Counted from the stretch's first letter, positions 9,128 to 19,578 are shown. The stretch: 64,000 bases of DNA from Rhizobium sp. P32RR-XVIII (GCF_012641395.1 NZ_JABAIH010000002.1:832192-896191); one strand, 5' to 3'. The notes: generated by a model from the sequence alone, not told the origin. Numbers and translations are program-made.

Positions 9128-9635
9128 GGTGCTTCTCGATCCAGCGGCGGGCGCCGAGCAGGAGATCGTCGCCCACGCTCGGCGAGAGGGCGGCGAGTGA
9201 CCCTTCGTCACGATACTCGAAGTCGTCGAACAACCGCTCCAATGCATGGCCTTCGCCTACTTCTGCGGAGCCATCCAGGAATTCGTTCCAATGCGGGCCG
9301 GCCAGCGACGCCACCCGCTCGCGAGGCCAGACGGCAAGCGCCGTCCGTTTCAACACCTCGGCAAGGCCTTGAAGGCCGCGCTTGCGCGTCAGGGGAGTAC
9401 GGATGTCGCTGGCGACGGCGTCCAGCAGGCGTAGCGCCTCCCGGCGATAGGCATTGCGGCGGTAGCGTCTCAGCGCGAGGAAAGCTGAGGCGAGCAGAGC
9501 CACGAGAAGGATTGCCGCGAGTGCCGCCCACCCCCAGGTCTGCGGCATCCATGAAACCGGCGGCGGAACCGCGATGTCGTGCAGCGAGCGCAGTGCGGTT
9601 TCCGTTATCGGGTCGAGCTTGGGGTTGGGCTCCAT
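9114..9635 (-). CDS. DUF4381 membrane protein
   Basis: The ATG at 9635 is preferred to one at 9656 because it forms a TGATG stop-start with the DUF58 gene. The protein has 173 residues, one membrane helix at about residues 34-56 (WGWAALAAILLVALLASAFL), and a helical cytoplasmic region rich in Arg. DUF4381 proteins routinely sit between DUF58 and VWA genes in MoxR operons, which is the position here. The molecular role is not known; a scaffold that links the VWA proteins to the MoxR-DUF58 pair is an inference. Confidence 0.8.
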   Translation of the reverse strand: MEPNPKLDPITETALRSLHDIAVPPPVSWMPQTWGWAALAAILLVALLASAFLALRRYRRNAYRREALRLLDAVASDIRTPLTRKRGLQGLAEVLKRTALAVWPRERVASLAGPHWNEFLDGSAEVGEGHALERLFDDFEYRDEGSLAALSPSVGDDLLLGARRWIEKHHVPT

Positions 9636-10581
9636 CAGTGCCTCCGTTGCCGCCAAGCCGATTGCTCGAGGAGGCGACGAAGCTGGGGCGCGGTTTCCTC
9701 CGCTGCCGATACCGGCAGCATCGGAAGGCCGAGATCCTTCTGCCAGGCGCGCAGGTCCCTGCCACGGTTGCGGGCAAACGCATCGACGGAGCCGCGAACG
9801 GAACTTCGTCCGAGCGCAAGCTCCGCCTGCAATGTGCCGCCACTGACGACGATCTCGCCGCTCGTCGGCAGTTCCAGCAGAAAGGGATCGTAGACAAGCA
9901 GGCAGATGACATCGTTGCGGCCGGAAAGCCTGAGCAGGAGATTTCGCGTGGTCTCGCCATAGCCGTCGAAATCACTGACGACGATCACCAGATGGTCGTG
10001 ATGGGCGATGCTGGCGACCTTATGCAGCGCGTCGTCCAGTGCCGCGGGCGAGGGCGTAACGGCATAGGTGGCGGAGAGCTGCGCATTCTTTTCCGCAATT
10101 CGGTTGGCGAGTGCGATGACGGCATTGCGGCTGCGGTGCGGCTTGACCTCATCGGTGCCGGCATCGCCGAAGACGAAGCCGCCGACCCGGTCGCCGGAAC
10201 CGAGAATGCGCCAGGCGCAGAGCACGGCCGCCTCGGCCGCCGTGACGGATTTCATCGACCGGCGGCTGCCGAAGAACATGTTGATCCGCTGATCGACGAC
10301 GAGGATTGCCGGGCGCTCCTTCTCCTCGCCGTATACGCGGACGACCGGCCTGCTGGTGCGGGCCGTCACGCGCCAGTCGATCGAGCGGATGTCGTCGCCC
10401 GGCAGATATTCACGCAGCTCCTCGAATATGAGGCCGCGGCCACGCAGCGACGATTGCATGCGCCCTGCAAGCTGCTGATGGCTGCGGGCCTTCTGGACGA
10501 AGCTCAGGTCGCGGGCGCGGGCTTCGAGAGCGACGAGCTGTTCAGTCGTCACGTAGACACCGCCGCTGACCTTTGCCCCGG

Positions 10582-10585
<4 letters not shown>
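9635..10585 (-). CDS. DUF58 protein (MoxR partner)
   Basis: The 316-residue protein carries the DUF58 signature around residues 48-75 (GRGLIFEELREYLPGDDIRS, then IDWRVTAR) followed by a VWA-like fold with ILVVDQRINM. No membrane segment is seen, so it should be cytosolic. DUF58 genes nearly always follow moxR, as here, where its start overlaps the moxR stop (ATGA). It probably works with the MoxR ATPase on the downstream membrane VWA proteins. Family membership is secure; the mechanism is not established. Confidence 0.88.
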
Positions 10586-11559
<974 letters not shown>

Positions 11560-11628
11560 ATGCGCTCCACGGATTTCCGGATGGCGAACGCGGCGACCGA
11601 CCGCGCCCGCTTTTGTCGATACCGCGCG

Positions 11629-13272
11629 TTAGCGCGCCGCGGCCGGGCTCTGTTCCAGCGACCGCATCAGTGCCTCGACCATCTGGTCAACGCTGAAGCT
11701 TGCAGGGCGTTGGCTCGGCGGATAGTCGCGGAAAGTCTGAAGGAACGGGGCCACCCGCCAGACGCCGTACTGAAGGAGGTAGGCGTTCTTGGCCAGCCAG
11801 TCGTAGTACTGGTCGGATACCACGTCAGCTCGCTCGTAGGGGTCCATCCTCAAGTTGAAGACCTTCGGCGCGCGCAGGCAGACGAAGGGGTTGGCCCACA
11901 CCACGAAGCCGCCCGGCTCCCGCTGCTCGCAGAAGACGATCTTCCAGTTGCCGTAGCGGTAAGCGACAAGCTCGCCGTCGTCGTTGAAGTAAAAGAATTC
12001 ATCACGCGACGACTTGCTATCCTGGCCCGTCAGATACGGGAGTTGGTTATAGCCGTCGAGATGGACCTTGAACTGGTTGCCGCCGATCGTCGAGCCTTTC
12101 ACGAGCTTGTCCTTGATGTCGGGATCGCCAGCGGCTGCAAGCAAGGTCGGGAACCAGTCCAGTCCGGACATCATCTGGTTCGAGACCTCGCCGGCCTTGA
12201 TGTGTCCTGGCCAGCGAACCATTGCCGGAACGCGGAACGCGCCTTCCCAGTTGGTGTCCTTCTCGCTGCGGAACGATGTGGTGGCGGCATCCGGCCATGA
12301 CCACTGGTTGGGACCGTTGTCGGTGGTGTAGACGACGATTGTGTTGTCGGTGATACCAAGATCGTCGAGGCTTTTCAGCAGCTTGCCGACGTCGCCGTCA
12401 TGCTCGACCATGCCATCGGCATACTCGTTGCCCGGCATCCCGCTTTGCCCCTTCATCGATTCCCGCACATGCGTGAAGACGTGCATGCGGGTCGTGTTCA
12501 TCCAGGTGAAGAAGGGCTTTCCGGCCTTCACCTGCCGGTCCATGAAGTCGATCGCCGCCGCGGTCGTCTCGTCGTCGATCGTCTCCATGCGCTTTGTGGT
12601 CAGCGCGCCGGTATCCTCGATCTTGCCGTCTGCTGACGCTTTCAGGACGCCGCGCGGTGAATTCGTGCGCACGAATTCCTGATCGTCTTTGGGATAGTAA
12701 GGCCGCTCCGGCTCCTCCTCGGCATTCAGATGATAGAGATTGCCGAAGAACTCGTCGAAACCGTGATTGGTCGGCAGGAACTCGTCGCGGTCGCCGAGAT
12801 GGTTCTTGCCGAACTGGCCCGTCGCATAGCCAAGCGGCTTGAGGGCTTGGGCGATGGTGATGTCACGCGGCTGGAGACCCACCGTGGCTCCTGGGATGCC
12901 GACCTTGCAGAGGCCGGTGCGCAGGCAGACCTGGCCGGTGATGAAGGTGGAGCGCCCAGCCGTGCAGGAGTTCTCGGCATAGTAATCCGTGAACATCATG
13001 CCTTCCTTGGCGATACGATCGATATTCGGCGTGCGGTAGCCCATCACGCCGAACGAATAGGCGCTGATGTTGGTCTGCCCGATATCGTCGCCGAAGATGA
13101 CGAGGATGTTCGGCTTTGACGTGTCCTGGGGCGCCGCGGGTTCGGCGGCGGGCGGCGGTGTTGCAGGCGTTTGCTGCTGAGCCCTTGCCGCCGTGAGGAA
13201 TGTTGTCGATGCCAGCGACATGGCGACGGCGGCCGTTGCGGTGAGAAATCTTCCGGAGAGTTTCGTGCCCAT
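11629..13272 (-). CDS. Periplasmic arylsulfatase-type sulfatase
   Basis: From the ATG at 13272 (GGAGG 5 bases upstream) the protein has 547 residues. It has a signal peptide to about residue 31 (TAARAQ) followed by a Pro/Ala-rich linker. The sulfatase core begins NILVIFGDDIG with metal ligands Asp62 and Asp63, followed by the modification motif C-T-A-G-R (Cys103) and FGKNHLGDRDEF. The Cys must be oxidised to formylglycine, and an FGE with an intact Cys pair is encoded downstream on the same strand. The substrate may be a sulfate ester, but some family members hydrolyse phosphonates. Confidence 0.9.
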   Translation of the reverse strand: MGTKLSGRFLTATAAVAMSLASTTFLTAARAQQQTPATPPPAAEPAAPQDTSKPNILVIFGDDIGQTNISAYSFGVMGYRTPNIDRIAKEGMMFTDYYAENSCTAGRSTFITGQVCLRTGLCKVGIPGATVGLQPRDITIAQALKPLGYATGQFGKNHLGDRDEFLPTNHGFDEFFGNLYHLNAEEEPERPYYPKDDQEFVRTNSPRGVLKASADGKIEDTGALTTKRMETIDDETTAAAIDFMDRQVKAGKPFFTWMNTTRMHVFTHVRESMKGQSGMPGNEYADGMVEHDGDVGKLLKSLDDLGITDNTIVVYTTDNGPNQWSWPDAATTSFRSEKDTNWEGAFRVPAMVRWPGHIKAGEVSNQMMSGLDWFPTLLAAAGDPDIKDKLVKGSTIGGNQFKVHLDGYNQLPYLTGQDSKSSRDEFFYFNDDGELVAYRYGNWKIVFCEQREPGGFVVWANPFVCLRAPKVFNLRMDPYERADVVSDQYYDWLAKNAYLLQYGVWRVAPFLQTFRDYPPSQRPASFSVDQMVEALMRSLEQSPAAAR

Positions 13273-13395
13273 CACGTCCTCCCGGCTTTCAGGTCGTCCA
13301 ACATTACGCTCTCCCTTATATCCGGCAGGGTACGGCCATGCCTGAACTGGATCGTCGTCATTCGACCTGGAGAGACTTCTCCTTAAACTGCCTTT

Positions 13396-13416
13396 GCGGA
13401 AGTACGTTACAGTAAA
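13396..13416 (-). promoter_or_regulatory. Palindrome-containing element upstream of the sulfatase gene (copy 2)
   Basis: This copy is identical over 21 bases to 5238-5258. It lies 124-144 bases before the sulfatase start and 89 bases from the end of the convergent-side lysR gene. The core TACGTTACAGTAAA continues as CGCTGACGTT, so the match to copy 1 decays just past the core, as expected for a protein-binding site rather than a duplicated gene fragment. Confidence 0.6.
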
Positions 13417-13505
13417 CGCTGACGTTGCATGCCGTAAATCCGGTCGTAAATCGCTTGCCTCCTATTCGTTTGGCGACTTCGATCCCCGGATCTCTCCGCA
13501 TTGGC

Positions 13506-14408
13506 TTAGGTCATCCACTTGCGATGTTCGACGAACCGTTCGGCGAGCAGATCGATGAACAGACGGACTTTTGTCGGCAGATGGCTTCTGTTCGGGTACA
13601 CGGCGTTGATCACGAATTCCACGCCCCGGTAGCCGGAGAGCAGGCGGATGAGCCGGCCTTCGGCCAGGTCTTCCGATACGACGAAGCTCGGGGCGAGCCA
13701 GACCGCTCGCCCGCTGATGGCCAGATACCTCAGTGTCTCGGCGCTGTTCGAGACGACCGAGCCGTTGATCTTCACCTGGGTCCGGTCGCCCCTTTCCGTC
13801 TCGAAGGTCCATTCGTCGCCGTACGGATAATACGTGTATTGAAGGCAGTCGTGACCGGAAAGATCGCCGGGAGTTTCCGGAGCCTTATGTGCTTCGAGGT
13901 AGGAAGGCGAGCACACGAGCACATGCCTCCATGGCGTGAGCTTTCTGGCGATCAGGCTGGAGTCGGGTGAGGGAACCGGGCGGATGGCAAGGTCATATCC
14001 ATCTTCGATCATGTCGATCATCCGCTCGCCGGTGATCATGTTGAGTGAGACGGAAGGATAGAGCTCGAGGAACTCGTCGATGACAGGCAGAAGGAAGGGT
14101 ACGACTGCGGTTGTTGAATGGAGCTTGAGAACTCCGCGCGGCGTCGTGGTCAGTGCTCCTGCCGCGCGGTCGGCCTCCTCGAGATCGGCAAGGATCTGGG
14201 CGGACCGGTCGTAGTAGAACTTGCCGGTCTCCGTTAGGCTGACCTTGCGCGTTGTCCGGTTCAGAAGTCGGACGCCCAGCCTCTCTTCCAATGACTGCAC
14301 ATGGGTGGCGACCATCGTCACCGACATGTTCAGGCGGCGCGCCGCCGCGCTGAAACCGCCGCATTCAACGACCTTTCCGAAGACCGAAAGACTTGTCAGC
14401 CGGTCCAT
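13506..14408 (-). CDS. LysR-family transcriptional regulator
   Basis: The 300-residue protein has an N-terminal winged helix (FGKVVECGGFSAAARRLNMS, then HVQSLEERLGVRLLNRTTR) and a C-terminal LysR substrate domain (GVLKLHSTT to the end), the subclass with short TGKFYYDR. The ATG at 14408 is chosen because AGGAGG stands 6 bases upstream. It is transcribed away from the emrA/emrB-like pair across a 138-base gap that holds inverted repeats, so it probably controls that pump, and itself, in response to a pump substrate. The ligand cannot be read from sequence. Confidence 0.9.
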   Translation of the reverse strand: MDRLTSLSVFGKVVECGGFSAAARRLNMSVTMVATHVQSLEERLGVRLLNRTTRKVSLTETGKFYYDRSAQILADLEEADRAAGALTTTPRGVLKLHSTTAVVPFLLPVIDEFLELYPSVSLNMITGERMIDMIEDGYDLAIRPVPSPDSSLIARKLTPWRHVLVCSPSYLEAHKAPETPGDLSGHDCLQYTYYPYGDEWTFETERGDRTQVKINGSVVSNSAETLRYLAISGRAVWLAPSFVVSEDLAEGRLIRLLSGYRGVEFVINAVYPNRSHLPTKVRLFIDLLAERFVEHRKWMT

Positions 14409-14419
14409 GCCCACCTCCT

Positions 14420-14467
14420 GATTATCCGCTCTCAGCGTATGATCCTTACCGATATACGCGGATTATC
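14420..14467. promoter_or_regulatory. Nested inverted repeats in the LysR / efflux intergenic region
   Basis: GATTATCCGC (14420-14429) and GCGGATTATC (14458-14467) are inverted with one mismatch. Inside them GCGTAT (14435-14440) and ATACGC (14454-14459) form a perfect inverted repeat. LysR proteins bind such spaced dyads near divergent promoters. The GGATTATC motif occurs again in the hairpin after the emrA-like gene. Confidence 0.5.
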
Positions 14468-14546
14468 AATCGATGAATAGCGGGGCATCTTCACGCCATT
14501 CAAGCAAGCCCGCGCTCGTTGCGCGCGAAACCGCAGGAGAATTGAC

Positions 14547-15722
14547 ATGGTTGAGCTGCCTCGCAAGGAGGTGTTCGAGACTTCCGCCGAAGCCGACACG
14601 AAGATCAAAGACATCCCATCCGTGCCCGAGCAGAAGCCGGTCCCCGCACCGCCGGCGACTGCCAAGTCGCGGAAGGGCGGCGTCAAGAAGGCAGTGATTC
14701 TGGCCGTTCTTCTCGCCGGCGCAGCCTACGGCGTCCATTTCGGCCACCACTACTGGACCGTCGGCCGCTTTATCGAATCCACCGATGACGCCTACGTGAA
14801 GGCGGACTATACGACAATCGCTCCGAAGGTCGCCGGCTACATCAAGGACGTCCTCGTCAACGACAACGACGTCGTAAAGGCCGGGCAGGTGCTCGCCCGG
14901 ATCGACGACCGCGACTTCCAGGCCGCCCTCAACCAGGCGAAGGCCGACGTGAAGGCCGCGGAGGCAGCGATCACGAACATCGACGCCCAGGTCGACCTGC
15001 AGCAATCGATCATCGGTCAGGCGAAGGCCTCGCTCGGCGCCTCCCAGGCCTCGCTGGTTTTTGCAAAGTCCGATGCCGCCAGAAACGCCCGCCTCACGAC
15101 CAATGGCGCTGGTACGCAATCCCGCGCCGAGCAGAGCCAGTCGCTGATGGATCAGGCTTCCGCCGCAGTCGAACGCGACCAGGCGGCCGTCGTCGCCGCC
15201 CAGAACAAGGTGCCCGTGCTCAAGACGCAGCGCAATCAGGCGGTCGCCCAGAGGGATCGGGCCCTTGCCGTCGCCCATCAGGCCGAGCTCAACCTCTCCT
15301 ATACGAACATCGTCGCCGCTGTGGATGGCACGGTCGGAGCCCGTTCGATCCGCGTCGGACAGTTCGTGACCTCCGGCACGCAGCTGATGGCGATCGTTCC
15401 GCTGCATTCGGTCTACATTGTCGCCAACTTCAAGGAGACGCAGCTCACCTACGTGCAGCCCGGACAGCCGGTCGAGATCAAGGTCGACAGCTTTCCCGAT
15501 CTCGAAGTCAAGGGGCACGTCGACAGTGTCTCGCCCGCGAGCGGTCTCGAGTTCTCGCTGCTGCCTCCGGACAATGCGACGGGTAACTTCACGAAGATCG
15601 TCCAGCGTATTCCGGTCAAGATCGTCATCGACGACGAGGACCTCGCCGGCCGTCTTCGCTCCGGCATGTCCGTCGAACCCGAGGTCGACACCAAGGCCGC
15701 GCAGCTATCGGAAGGGAAGTGA
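14547..15722 (+). CDS. EmrA/HlyD-type membrane fusion protein
   Basis: The 391-residue protein has a Pro/Lys-rich cytoplasmic N-terminus, one membrane helix at about residues 47-65, then the biotinyl-lipoyl half-motifs typical of membrane fusion proteins (STDDAYVKADYTTIAPKVAG and later VDGTVGARSIRVGQFVTSGT) around a long coiled coil of Ala/Gln-rich helices. It acts as the periplasmic adaptor of an MFS pump. The emrB-like gene follows 99 bases downstream on the same strand, with a hairpin between. No outer membrane channel gene is seen nearby. Confidence 0.9.
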   Translation: MVELPRKEVFETSAEADTKIKDIPSVPEQKPVPAPPATAKSRKGGVKKAVILAVLLAGAAYGVHFGHHYWTVGRFIESTDDAYVKADYTTIAPKVAGYIKDVLVNDNDVVKAGQVLARIDDRDFQAALNQAKADVKAAEAAITNIDAQVDLQQSIIGQAKASLGASQASLVFAKSDAARNARLTTNGAGTQSRAEQSQSLMDQASAAVERDQAAVVAAQNKVPVLKTQRNQAVAQRDRALAVAHQAELNLSYTNIVAAVDGTVGARSIRVGQFVTSGTQLMAIVPLHSVYIVANFKETQLTYVQPGQPVEIKVDSFPDLEVKGHVDSVSPASGLEFSLLPPDNATGNFTKIVQRIPVKIVIDDEDLAGRLRSGMSVEPEVDTKAAQLSEGK

Positions 15723-15750
15723 GGATTATCCAACCCCACCGGATAATCCT
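15722..15750 (+). repeat. Hairpin between the efflux adaptor and pump genes
   Basis: AGGATTATCC (15722-15731) and GGATAATCCT (15741-15750) form a perfect 10-bp stem with a 9-base loop, starting at the adaptor stop codon. The stem contains the GGATTATC motif also present in the LysR intergenic dyad. It may be a processing or attenuation hairpin, or a second LysR site. There is no T-run. Confidence 0.5.
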
Positions 15751-15821
15751 TCCGTTCCTTTCCCGATTATCGACCACCCAGCGTCATGAGAGATTCCGGA
15801 CCAGCCGGAAGGAGAAAAGTC

Positions 15822-17438
15822 ATGGCTACCCTTGAGATTGCAGCCAATAGCAATCCGCGCCCGCAGGCGCCCCCGGCGCAGTCCGCCAAATCCGAGATGA
15901 GCGCATTGCGCATGTGGATCGCCGTCGTCGGCTCTACGCTTGGCGCGTTCATGGCCGTCCTCAACATCCAGATCGTCAACGCATCGCTCGCAGACATCCA
16001 GGGCGCGATCGGCGCCGGCAAGGACGACGGCGGGTGGATTTCAACGTCCTACCTTGTCGCCGAGATCGTGGTCATCCCGCTGAGCGGCTGGCTGGCCAGG
16101 GTCTTCTCGGTCCGCACCTATCTCCTCGTCAACGCGATCCTGTTCCTGGTCTTCTCGGTCGCCTGCGCCTTCGCCGCGAACCTGCAGCAGATGATCGTGC
16201 TGCGCGCGATCCAGGGCTTCGCCGGCGGCGTTCTCATTCCGATGGCGTTCACCATCATCATCACGCTGCTGCCGAAGCCGAAGCAGCCGATCGGGCTGGC
16301 GCTCTTTGCGCTCTCGGCAACTTTCGCTCCCGCCATCGGGCCCACCATCGGCGGTTACCTGACCGAGAATTACGGCTGGGAGTTCATCTTCTACGTCAAC
16401 CTCGTTCCCGGCTTGGTAATGGTCGGCATGCTTTGGGCGTCGCTCGATCGCGCTCCGATGAACCTCGGCCTGCTCGCCAAGGGCGATTGGCCCGGCATCA
16501 TCACCATGGCGATCGGGCTTGCCGCGTTGCAGACGGTGCTGGAAGAAGGCAACAAGGAAGACTGGTTCGGATCGGACTTCATCGTCCGCCTGTCGATTGT
16601 CGCTGCGGTCTCGCTGACGCTCTTTCTGATTATCGAGTTCAAGACCGCGCATCCGCTGCTGAACCTCCGGCTTCTTGTCCGGCGCAACTTCGGCTTCGGC
16701 ATCGTCGCCAATGTCCTGCTTGGCATTGCGCTCTACGGATCGGCCTTCGTGCTGCCGATCTATCTGTCGCGCATCCAGGGCTACAATTCCGAACAGATCG
16801 GCATGGTTCTCGCCTGGACCGGCATCCCGCAGCTTCTGCTGATCCCGTTGGTGCCGCGCCTGATGAAGCTCTTCGATGTGCGGATCGTGATCGCAGTGGG
16901 CTTCGCTCTCTTTGCAGCCTCGAACTTCATGAACGTCTATATGACCGGCGACTACGGGAGCGACCAGCTTTTCTGGCCGAATGTCATCCGGGCCGTCGGA
17001 CAGGCGCTTGTCTTCGCACCGCTCTCGGCGATCGCCACCGCAGGCATCGAGCAGGAGAACGCAGGCTCGGCCTCCGCACTCTTCAACATGATGCGCAACC
17101 TCGGCGGCGCCGTCGGTATCGCTTCGCTGCAGACCTTCCTCTCGAAGCGCGAGCAGTTCCACTCGAATATCCTGACGAACTCGGTCAGCGTCTTCGAGGA
17201 GGCGACCCGCCTCCGCGTCGCGAAGCTCACGACCTACTTCATGAACCACGGCGTCAGCGACCAGGCCACAGCCACGCACAAGGCCCTCGTCGCCATCGCT
17301 TCGAGCGTGCGCAAGCAGGCCAACGTCATGGCCTTCAGCGACGCGTTCTTCCTGCTCGGCGTCGGGCTGGTCGTCGCGCTCGTCGCAACGCTGCTTCTGA
17401 AGAAGCCCGGCCAGGTCTCCGGCGCTGGCGCTCACTAA
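15822..17438 (+). CDS. EmrB/QacA-type MFS efflux transporter (DHA2, 14 TM)
   Basis: The 538-residue protein starts at the ATG at 15822 with AAGGAG about 8 bases upstream. It shows the DHA2 hallmarks: MAVLNIQIVNASLADIQGAI in helix 1, GWISTSYLVAEIVVIPLSGWLAR, and LPKPKQPIGLALFALSATFA with GPTIGGYLTENYGWEFIFYV (motif C). About 14 hydrophobic segments can be counted. It pumps hydrophobic compounds with the proton gradient, together with the upstream adaptor protein. The LysR regulator upstream and the cyclase gene 10 bases downstream suggest one transcription unit. Confidence 0.9.
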   Translation: MATLEIAANSNPRPQAPPAQSAKSEMSALRMWIAVVGSTLGAFMAVLNIQIVNASLADIQGAIGAGKDDGGWISTSYLVAEIVVIPLSGWLARVFSVRTYLLVNAILFLVFSVACAFAANLQQMIVLRAIQGFAGGVLIPMAFTIIITLLPKPKQPIGLALFALSATFAPAIGPTIGGYLTENYGWEFIFYVNLVPGLVMVGMLWASLDRAPMNLGLLAKGDWPGIITMAIGLAALQTVLEEGNKEDWFGSDFIVRLSIVAAVSLTLFLIIEFKTAHPLLNLRLLVRRNFGFGIVANVLLGIALYGSAFVLPIYLSRIQGYNSEQIGMVLAWTGIPQLLLIPLVPRLMKLFDVRIVIAVGFALFAASNFMNVYMTGDYGSDQLFWPNVIRAVGQALVFAPLSAIATAGIEQENAGSASALFNMMRNLGGAVGIASLQTFLSKREQFHSNILTNSVSVFEEATRLRVAKLTTYFMNHGVSDQATATHKALVAIASSVRKQANVMAFSDAFFLLGVGLVVALVATLLLKKPGQVSGAGAH

Positions 17439-17448
17439 GGAGATGGAG

Positions 17449-18675
17449 ATGGACATGAATACGATCATTCAGGAGCCCATGTCCCACCGGGATCCGGCCG
17501 GTAAGGGGGGACGCAGCGTCGATCCCGCCTCCATCCTGTCCGTTCTGGAATGGCTTTCCGGTGACGAATGCCATTCCGTCGACGAGGCTGGCCTTGTTGC
17601 CGGTCTTGGTCGCAGGCTGCGTCAGATCGGGCTACCGGTCGACCGGCTGACCCTCCACCTGATGACACTTCATCCGGAAATCCTTGGTCGCACCGTCGCC
17701 TGGGCGCCGTCCGAACCCGTGGAGATCCACGACCGGGAGCATGGCATGAAGATGGCCTTCGCAGCCAGCGCGCTTCGGAAGGTGATGGAGTCGCGGGAAC
17801 CGATGATCGTCGATGCCGACGACCAGATGTGGCCCTGGCAGCATATCGACGTCTTCGAGGGGCGGGGACTTGTCCAGCTCGTGATCGCCCCGCTCTGCAA
17901 CATCGACGGCCCGGTGAGTGCCGCGGTGTTTGCCACAAAGCGGTCCTCAGGCTTCACGCTCTCCGAGATCCACGTCATCGAGCGCATCCTTCCCGCGCTT
18001 CGCAACAGCTGCGAGATCAGGGTGCTGCGGCAGGCCGAGCTCTCGCTGCTCGATACCTACATCGGCCCGATGACTGCCCAGCGCATCCTTGCCGGCAGGA
18101 TTCGCCAGGGCGAGATCGAAACCATGGAGGCCGCGCTTCTTCTCTGCGACCTTCGCGGCTTCACGGAGCTCTCGAACCGGCTGGCCGATGAGAAGGTCCT
18201 CGAACTTCTGAACGCCTACTTCGACATCGTGGTGCCTGCGATCACCAGCCAAGGCGGGGAGGTCTTGAAGTTCATGGGCGACGCCGTGCTCGCGTTCTTC
18301 CCGAGTTCCGACGCCACAATGGCGAGCGAGCAGGCTCTGGCGGCCACCGACCAGATCCTCGACGATCTCGCGAAGCTCGAGCTCGGCGGCGTCCGCATCG
18401 GCGCGAGCGTCGCTCTGCACTACGGAAAGGTCAGCTATGGGAACATCGGCTCCGGCCGGCGGCTCGACTTCACCGTCATCGGATCGGACGTCAACCTCCT
18501 CAGCCGGATCCAGACCGCCTGCGGCGCACTCGGGAAGTCCGTCCTGATGTCCGATGCCTTCCGTCTCCGCGCCGGCACGAAAAACATCGTCTCCACCAAG
18601 CTCCATCATCTGAAAGGATTCAAGGATCCGATCGAGCTGTTCACGCTGGCGGAAAGAGGAGGAAGCGCGGGGTAA
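17449..18675 (+). CDS. Class III adenylate cyclase with N-terminal GAF-like region
   Basis: Three in-frame ATGs occur at 17443, 17449 and 17455; 17449 is 6 bases after AAGGAG and is preferred. Residues about 30-190 look like a sensory GAF-type region. The catalytic domain holds Asp234 in CDLRGFTELS, then GGEVLKFMGDAV with adenine-specifying Lys274 and metal Asp278, and DFTVIGSDVNLLSRI with the Asn and Arg that stabilise the transition state. All catalytic residues are present, so it should make cAMP. Rhizobia encode many such soluble cyclases. It follows the efflux pump closely and is likely co-transcribed. Confidence 0.88.
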   Translation: MDMNTIIQEPMSHRDPAGKGGRSVDPASILSVLEWLSGDECHSVDEAGLVAGLGRRLRQIGLPVDRLTLHLMTLHPEILGRTVAWAPSEPVEIHDREHGMKMAFAASALRKVMESREPMIVDADDQMWPWQHIDVFEGRGLVQLVIAPLCNIDGPVSAAVFATKRSSGFTLSEIHVIERILPALRNSCEIRVLRQAELSLLDTYIGPMTAQRILAGRIRQGEIETMEAALLLCDLRGFTELSNRLADEKVLELLNAYFDIVVPAITSQGGEVLKFMGDAVLAFFPSSDATMASEQALAATDQILDDLAKLELGGVRIGASVALHYGKVSYGNIGSGRRLDFTVIGSDVNLLSRIQTACGALGKSVLMSDAFRLRAGTKNIVSTKLHHLKGFKDPIELFTLAERGGSAG

Positions 18676-18762
18676 TACGATGCCAGCCGCAGCGACCGGC
18701 TCGCCCTAAAACGTGGCGTGCCTGACCGGTGGCCCCATGGCTATATCACCGTGGTAGATAGC

Positions 18763-18777
18763 CGGAGTGGAGAGATT
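18763..18777 (+). repeat. Left direct repeat of the tRNA-Pro mini-island (att-like)
   Basis: CGGAGTGGAGAGATT repeats exactly at 20384-20398, inside tRNA-Pro. The two copies are 1,621 bases apart. After one mismatch, GAA also matches. The copy lies 88 bases downstream of the cyclase gene. Confidence 0.7.
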
Positions 18778-18912
18778 AGAAATAAGCTATATTATTGAAT
18801 TTCGACGGCTATTTTGACAAATTTGTAAGCTTGTAATGGACGCGCTTTTGTCCGATGCAGTTATCGGAGCGACTCGAAGTTCAAGGAACAGCGATACTTG
18901 GACACGTAGCGG

Positions 18913-19569
18913 TCATTTCCACCGCCGGGGAAGATCGTTTTTCCGAACCGTGAAACTCTTGAATGCCAATCGAGCCTTGAATGACTCAACGTTGACCAGG
19001 GCGCCTATGGCGTCCGCGACCTGCTGCCGGCTCACGGCGCTTTCAGCGCCGACAATCACTTGCGCGAGCCGCGGGTTGGGCTCGAAGTGATGAAAATAGA
19101 GGTCACCCTCTTTCTCCTCCTGATCTAGCTGAAAGACCATTCTCCGTTCCTCTTCGTAGGCCCACGAAGCGTATTTGATGAACTAGGTCTCGATGAAGTC
19201 GGTTACGGTCAGGTCATCCAACTGTTTTCGTTTGAAGTCCTTTGCCTCAAGCAGATTGCCGGTGTAGCTGATGGGGATAATCGGACGGGTGCCGACGACA
19301 TCGAACGCCAAGCATATCCCGTTGTGCCGGTCGGCGTAGTGAGACGACATCATGGGATGTTGCCAGTTGTCGGAGAGGCAGACGATCCCATACTCCTTGT
19401 CCGCCAGCTTCTTCATTTCGCGCATACCGATCCGTGACGCTTTGTCAGGAAGGCGCAGCGGAAGAAACTCGAATGGATCGTTCAAGTCTTTGATGCGGGC
19501 GATCTTGATCCGCCGTTTCGCAATGTTTTGAAGACCATGATCGGCTTTCGTGAAGTAGTCGAGCCGCAT
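18913..19569 (-). pseudogene. DUF2971 protein gene interrupted by an in-frame TAG
   Basis: One reading frame runs from ATG 19569 to a stop at 18913 with a single TAG at 19183-19185. The N-terminal part has the DUF2971 signature KIARIKDLNDPFEF and CLSDNWQHPMMSSHYADRHN. The part after the stop resumes with FIKYASWAYEEERRMVFQ, the expected W-x-YE-x-E-R block. So 218 codons of a normal-length DUF2971 protein are kept, with one nonsense change and no frameshift. DUF2971 genes often occur in defence or accessory loci, function unknown. It starts 9 bases after the upstream gene. A sequencing error or suppression cannot be excluded. Confidence 0.75.
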
Positions 19570-19578
19570 CGACTGCCT

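Noticed and set aside
15914..17468. Long open frames in other frames of the EmrB-like gene (514 codons on +, 475 on -)
   Set aside because: The MFS frame has 14 hydrophobic segments and family motifs; the others are Arg/Asp-rich shadows.
18836..19090. 84-codon frame on + inside the mini-island
   Set aside because: Lies opposite the second part of the DUF2971 gene, which carries the conserved block.
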